Assembly: GCA_937776645.1 (NCBI GenBank)
Contig: CALMRI010000011.1
Location: forward strand, 1 to 58,601
Reading direction: 5' to 3'
Length of the DNA: 58,601 nt
Source: an uncultured Alphaproteobacteria bacterium
Lineage (GTDB): Bacteria; Pseudomonadota; Alphaproteobacteria; Thalassobaculales; Thalassobaculaceae
In this document: positions 57,798 to 58,601 of the stretch, piece by piece
Position numbering within the stretch: the first letter of the stretch is position 1
Layout: each line of letters begins with the position of its first letter
Notes under the pieces: generated by a model
Databases searched by the model: none
Told to the model about the DNA's origin: nothing
What the model saw: the letters and a program-made list of their open reading frames with translations, nothing else
Translations under genes and position numbers: made by a program

Positions 57798-58601
57798 TTG
57801 CGAGGCGATCGTTTGCTCTATTCCATGTACGAGACGAACCGGGCTTTTCTTATGCCAATGCGTGCTGTGGCGCGGTCAGACATGACGTTTTTGAAAAACC
57901 CGTTGCTCTCGCTATACACGATACCGCTCGGACGTGGCGCCGAAGCGGCGGTCGAGGTGGTCGAAGGCATGATGCCGCGACGCGGTAAGCCAGAATGGCA
58001 GATCAAGGCGACGAAGATTGACGGCGCGCGCGTCAAGGTGAGCGAGGAGGTAATTCTCGATAAACCTTTCGGCAACCTCTGCGGTTTCGCCGCGATGGCG
58101 CGCGTGATGATCCCAAAATCCTGGTCGTCGCGCCGATGTCGGGACATTACGCCACGCTGTTGCGTGATACGGTTCAAGGCTTGTTGCCGGCTCATGACGT
58201 CTACGTCACCGATTGGAAAGACGCTGCGACGATACCCCTACTCGATGGTGGCTTCGATACCGATGACTATGTCGAATATATCATGGATTTTATGCGGCAA
58301 CTGGGACCAAACCATCATGTGATGGCGGTATGTCAGCCGGCGCCGCTGGTTATCGTGGCGGTGGCCCTGCTGGCGCAATGGGGTGAGCCGGTGCAGCCAC
58401 GTTCGATGACTTTGATGGGCGGGCCGATCGATACCGCTGCTGCTCCGACCGCGCCAGCGGAGCTGGCCGAGGAACGCTCGATGAGCTGGTTTGAGACCCG
58501 CTGCGTCACCACGGTGCCACGGAACTATCCGGCGGCGCACCGGCGAGTCTACCCCGGGTTCCTGCAGCTCGGCGCCTTCATTGCGATGAATGCCGACCGA
58601 C
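57798..58601 (+). pseudogene. phaZ: Intracellular polyhydroxybutyrate depolymerase, one frameshift, cut by window end
   Basis: Alpha/beta hydrolase that mobilises stored PHB granules. The frame starts at about TTG 57798 or ATG 57825 (MYETNRAFLMPMRAVARSDM), has GKPEWQIKATKIDGARVKVS and slips near 58100-58110; the second frame runs DDPKILVVAPMSGHYATLLR, DVYVTDWKDAATIPLLDGGF, HHVMAVCQPAPLVIVAVALL and MTLMGGPIDT to the window end without a stop. The cysteine nucleophile of intracellular PhaZ is in VCQP. One slip with full conservation on both sides may be an error rather than real loss. Confidence 0.85.

Overview
The window looks like a chromosomal segment of an alphaproteobacterium, most likely from or near the Rhodospirillales. 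This rests on gene content and order (tig-clpP-clpX-lon-hup; a 14-gene nuo operon followed by birA-coaX-rnj-mce-DUF1467; nrdR-ribD-ribE-ribBA-ribH-nusB-thiL; bamE, the cytochrome bc1 chaperone, DUF177, plsX-fabH-ihfA-merR), on a RibBA with a dead GTP cyclohydrolase half, on a helix-turn-helix-free BirA, and on high GC. No phage, IS element, CRISPR array or plasmid signature was seen. Most of the window is housekeeping.

Layout. 1-5.2 kb: a phosphate permease cut by the left edge and overlapped by a NUDIX gene, a small unknown gene, then a decayed stretch with an aminotransferase pseudogene, tRNA-His and an internally deleted nnr (NAD(P)H-hydrate repair) pseudogene. 5.3-14.3 kb: malonyl-CoA decarboxylase, tRNA-Leu, the proteostasis block tig/clpP/clpX/lon, HU with a clear terminator, tRNA-Val and tRNA-Asp. 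14.7-29.1 kb: complex I, nuoA to nuoN; A to K are intact and tightly overlapped, while nuoL and nuoM are cut by about 17 single-base-type indels and nuoN by one. 29.1-33.1 kb: birA, coaX, rnj, methylmalonyl-CoA epimerase and a DUF1467 protein. 33.4-36.1 kb: a decayed secreted-protein gene, glutaryl-CoA dehydrogenase, a small decayed gene and an AT-rich island with perfect palindromes. 36.2-43.4 kb: rpiB, glyA, nrdR, the riboflavin genes, nusB and thiL. 43.4-52.5 kb: a decayed FliL-like gene, an MFS carrier, H+-pyrophosphatase, bamE, bc1 chaperone, DUF177, plsX, fabH, ihfA and a MerR regulator. 52.5-58.6 kb: accessory genes (tRNA-Pro, class II aldolase, DapA-like lyase, frameshifted peroxiredoxin, sulfatase remnant, HD-domain protein, frameshifted PHB depolymerase at the right edge).

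How it fits together. The intact genes describe an aerobic, respiring heterotroph with complex I, a bc1 complex (through its chaperone), a proton-pumping pyrophosphatase, and acyl-CoA metabolism (malonyl-CoA decarboxylase, glutaryl-CoA dehydrogenase, methylmalonyl-CoA epimerase), with PHB as a likely storage polymer. Two kinds of broken gene occur. Some (aminotransferase, nnr, sulfatase, secreted protein, FliL-like) have stops, large deletions or missing ends and look truly decayed. Others (nuoL, nuoM, nuoN, peroxiredoxin, phaZ) keep near-perfect protein sequence on both sides of one-base slips, which fits local sequence error better than decay.

I found no convincing new multi-gene system. 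The items most worth a second look are the indel cluster in nuoLMN, the His-Asp repeat inside trigger factor, the palindromic AT-rich island, the NUDIX/phosphate-permease overlap and the HD protein with an oxygenase-like ligand pattern.
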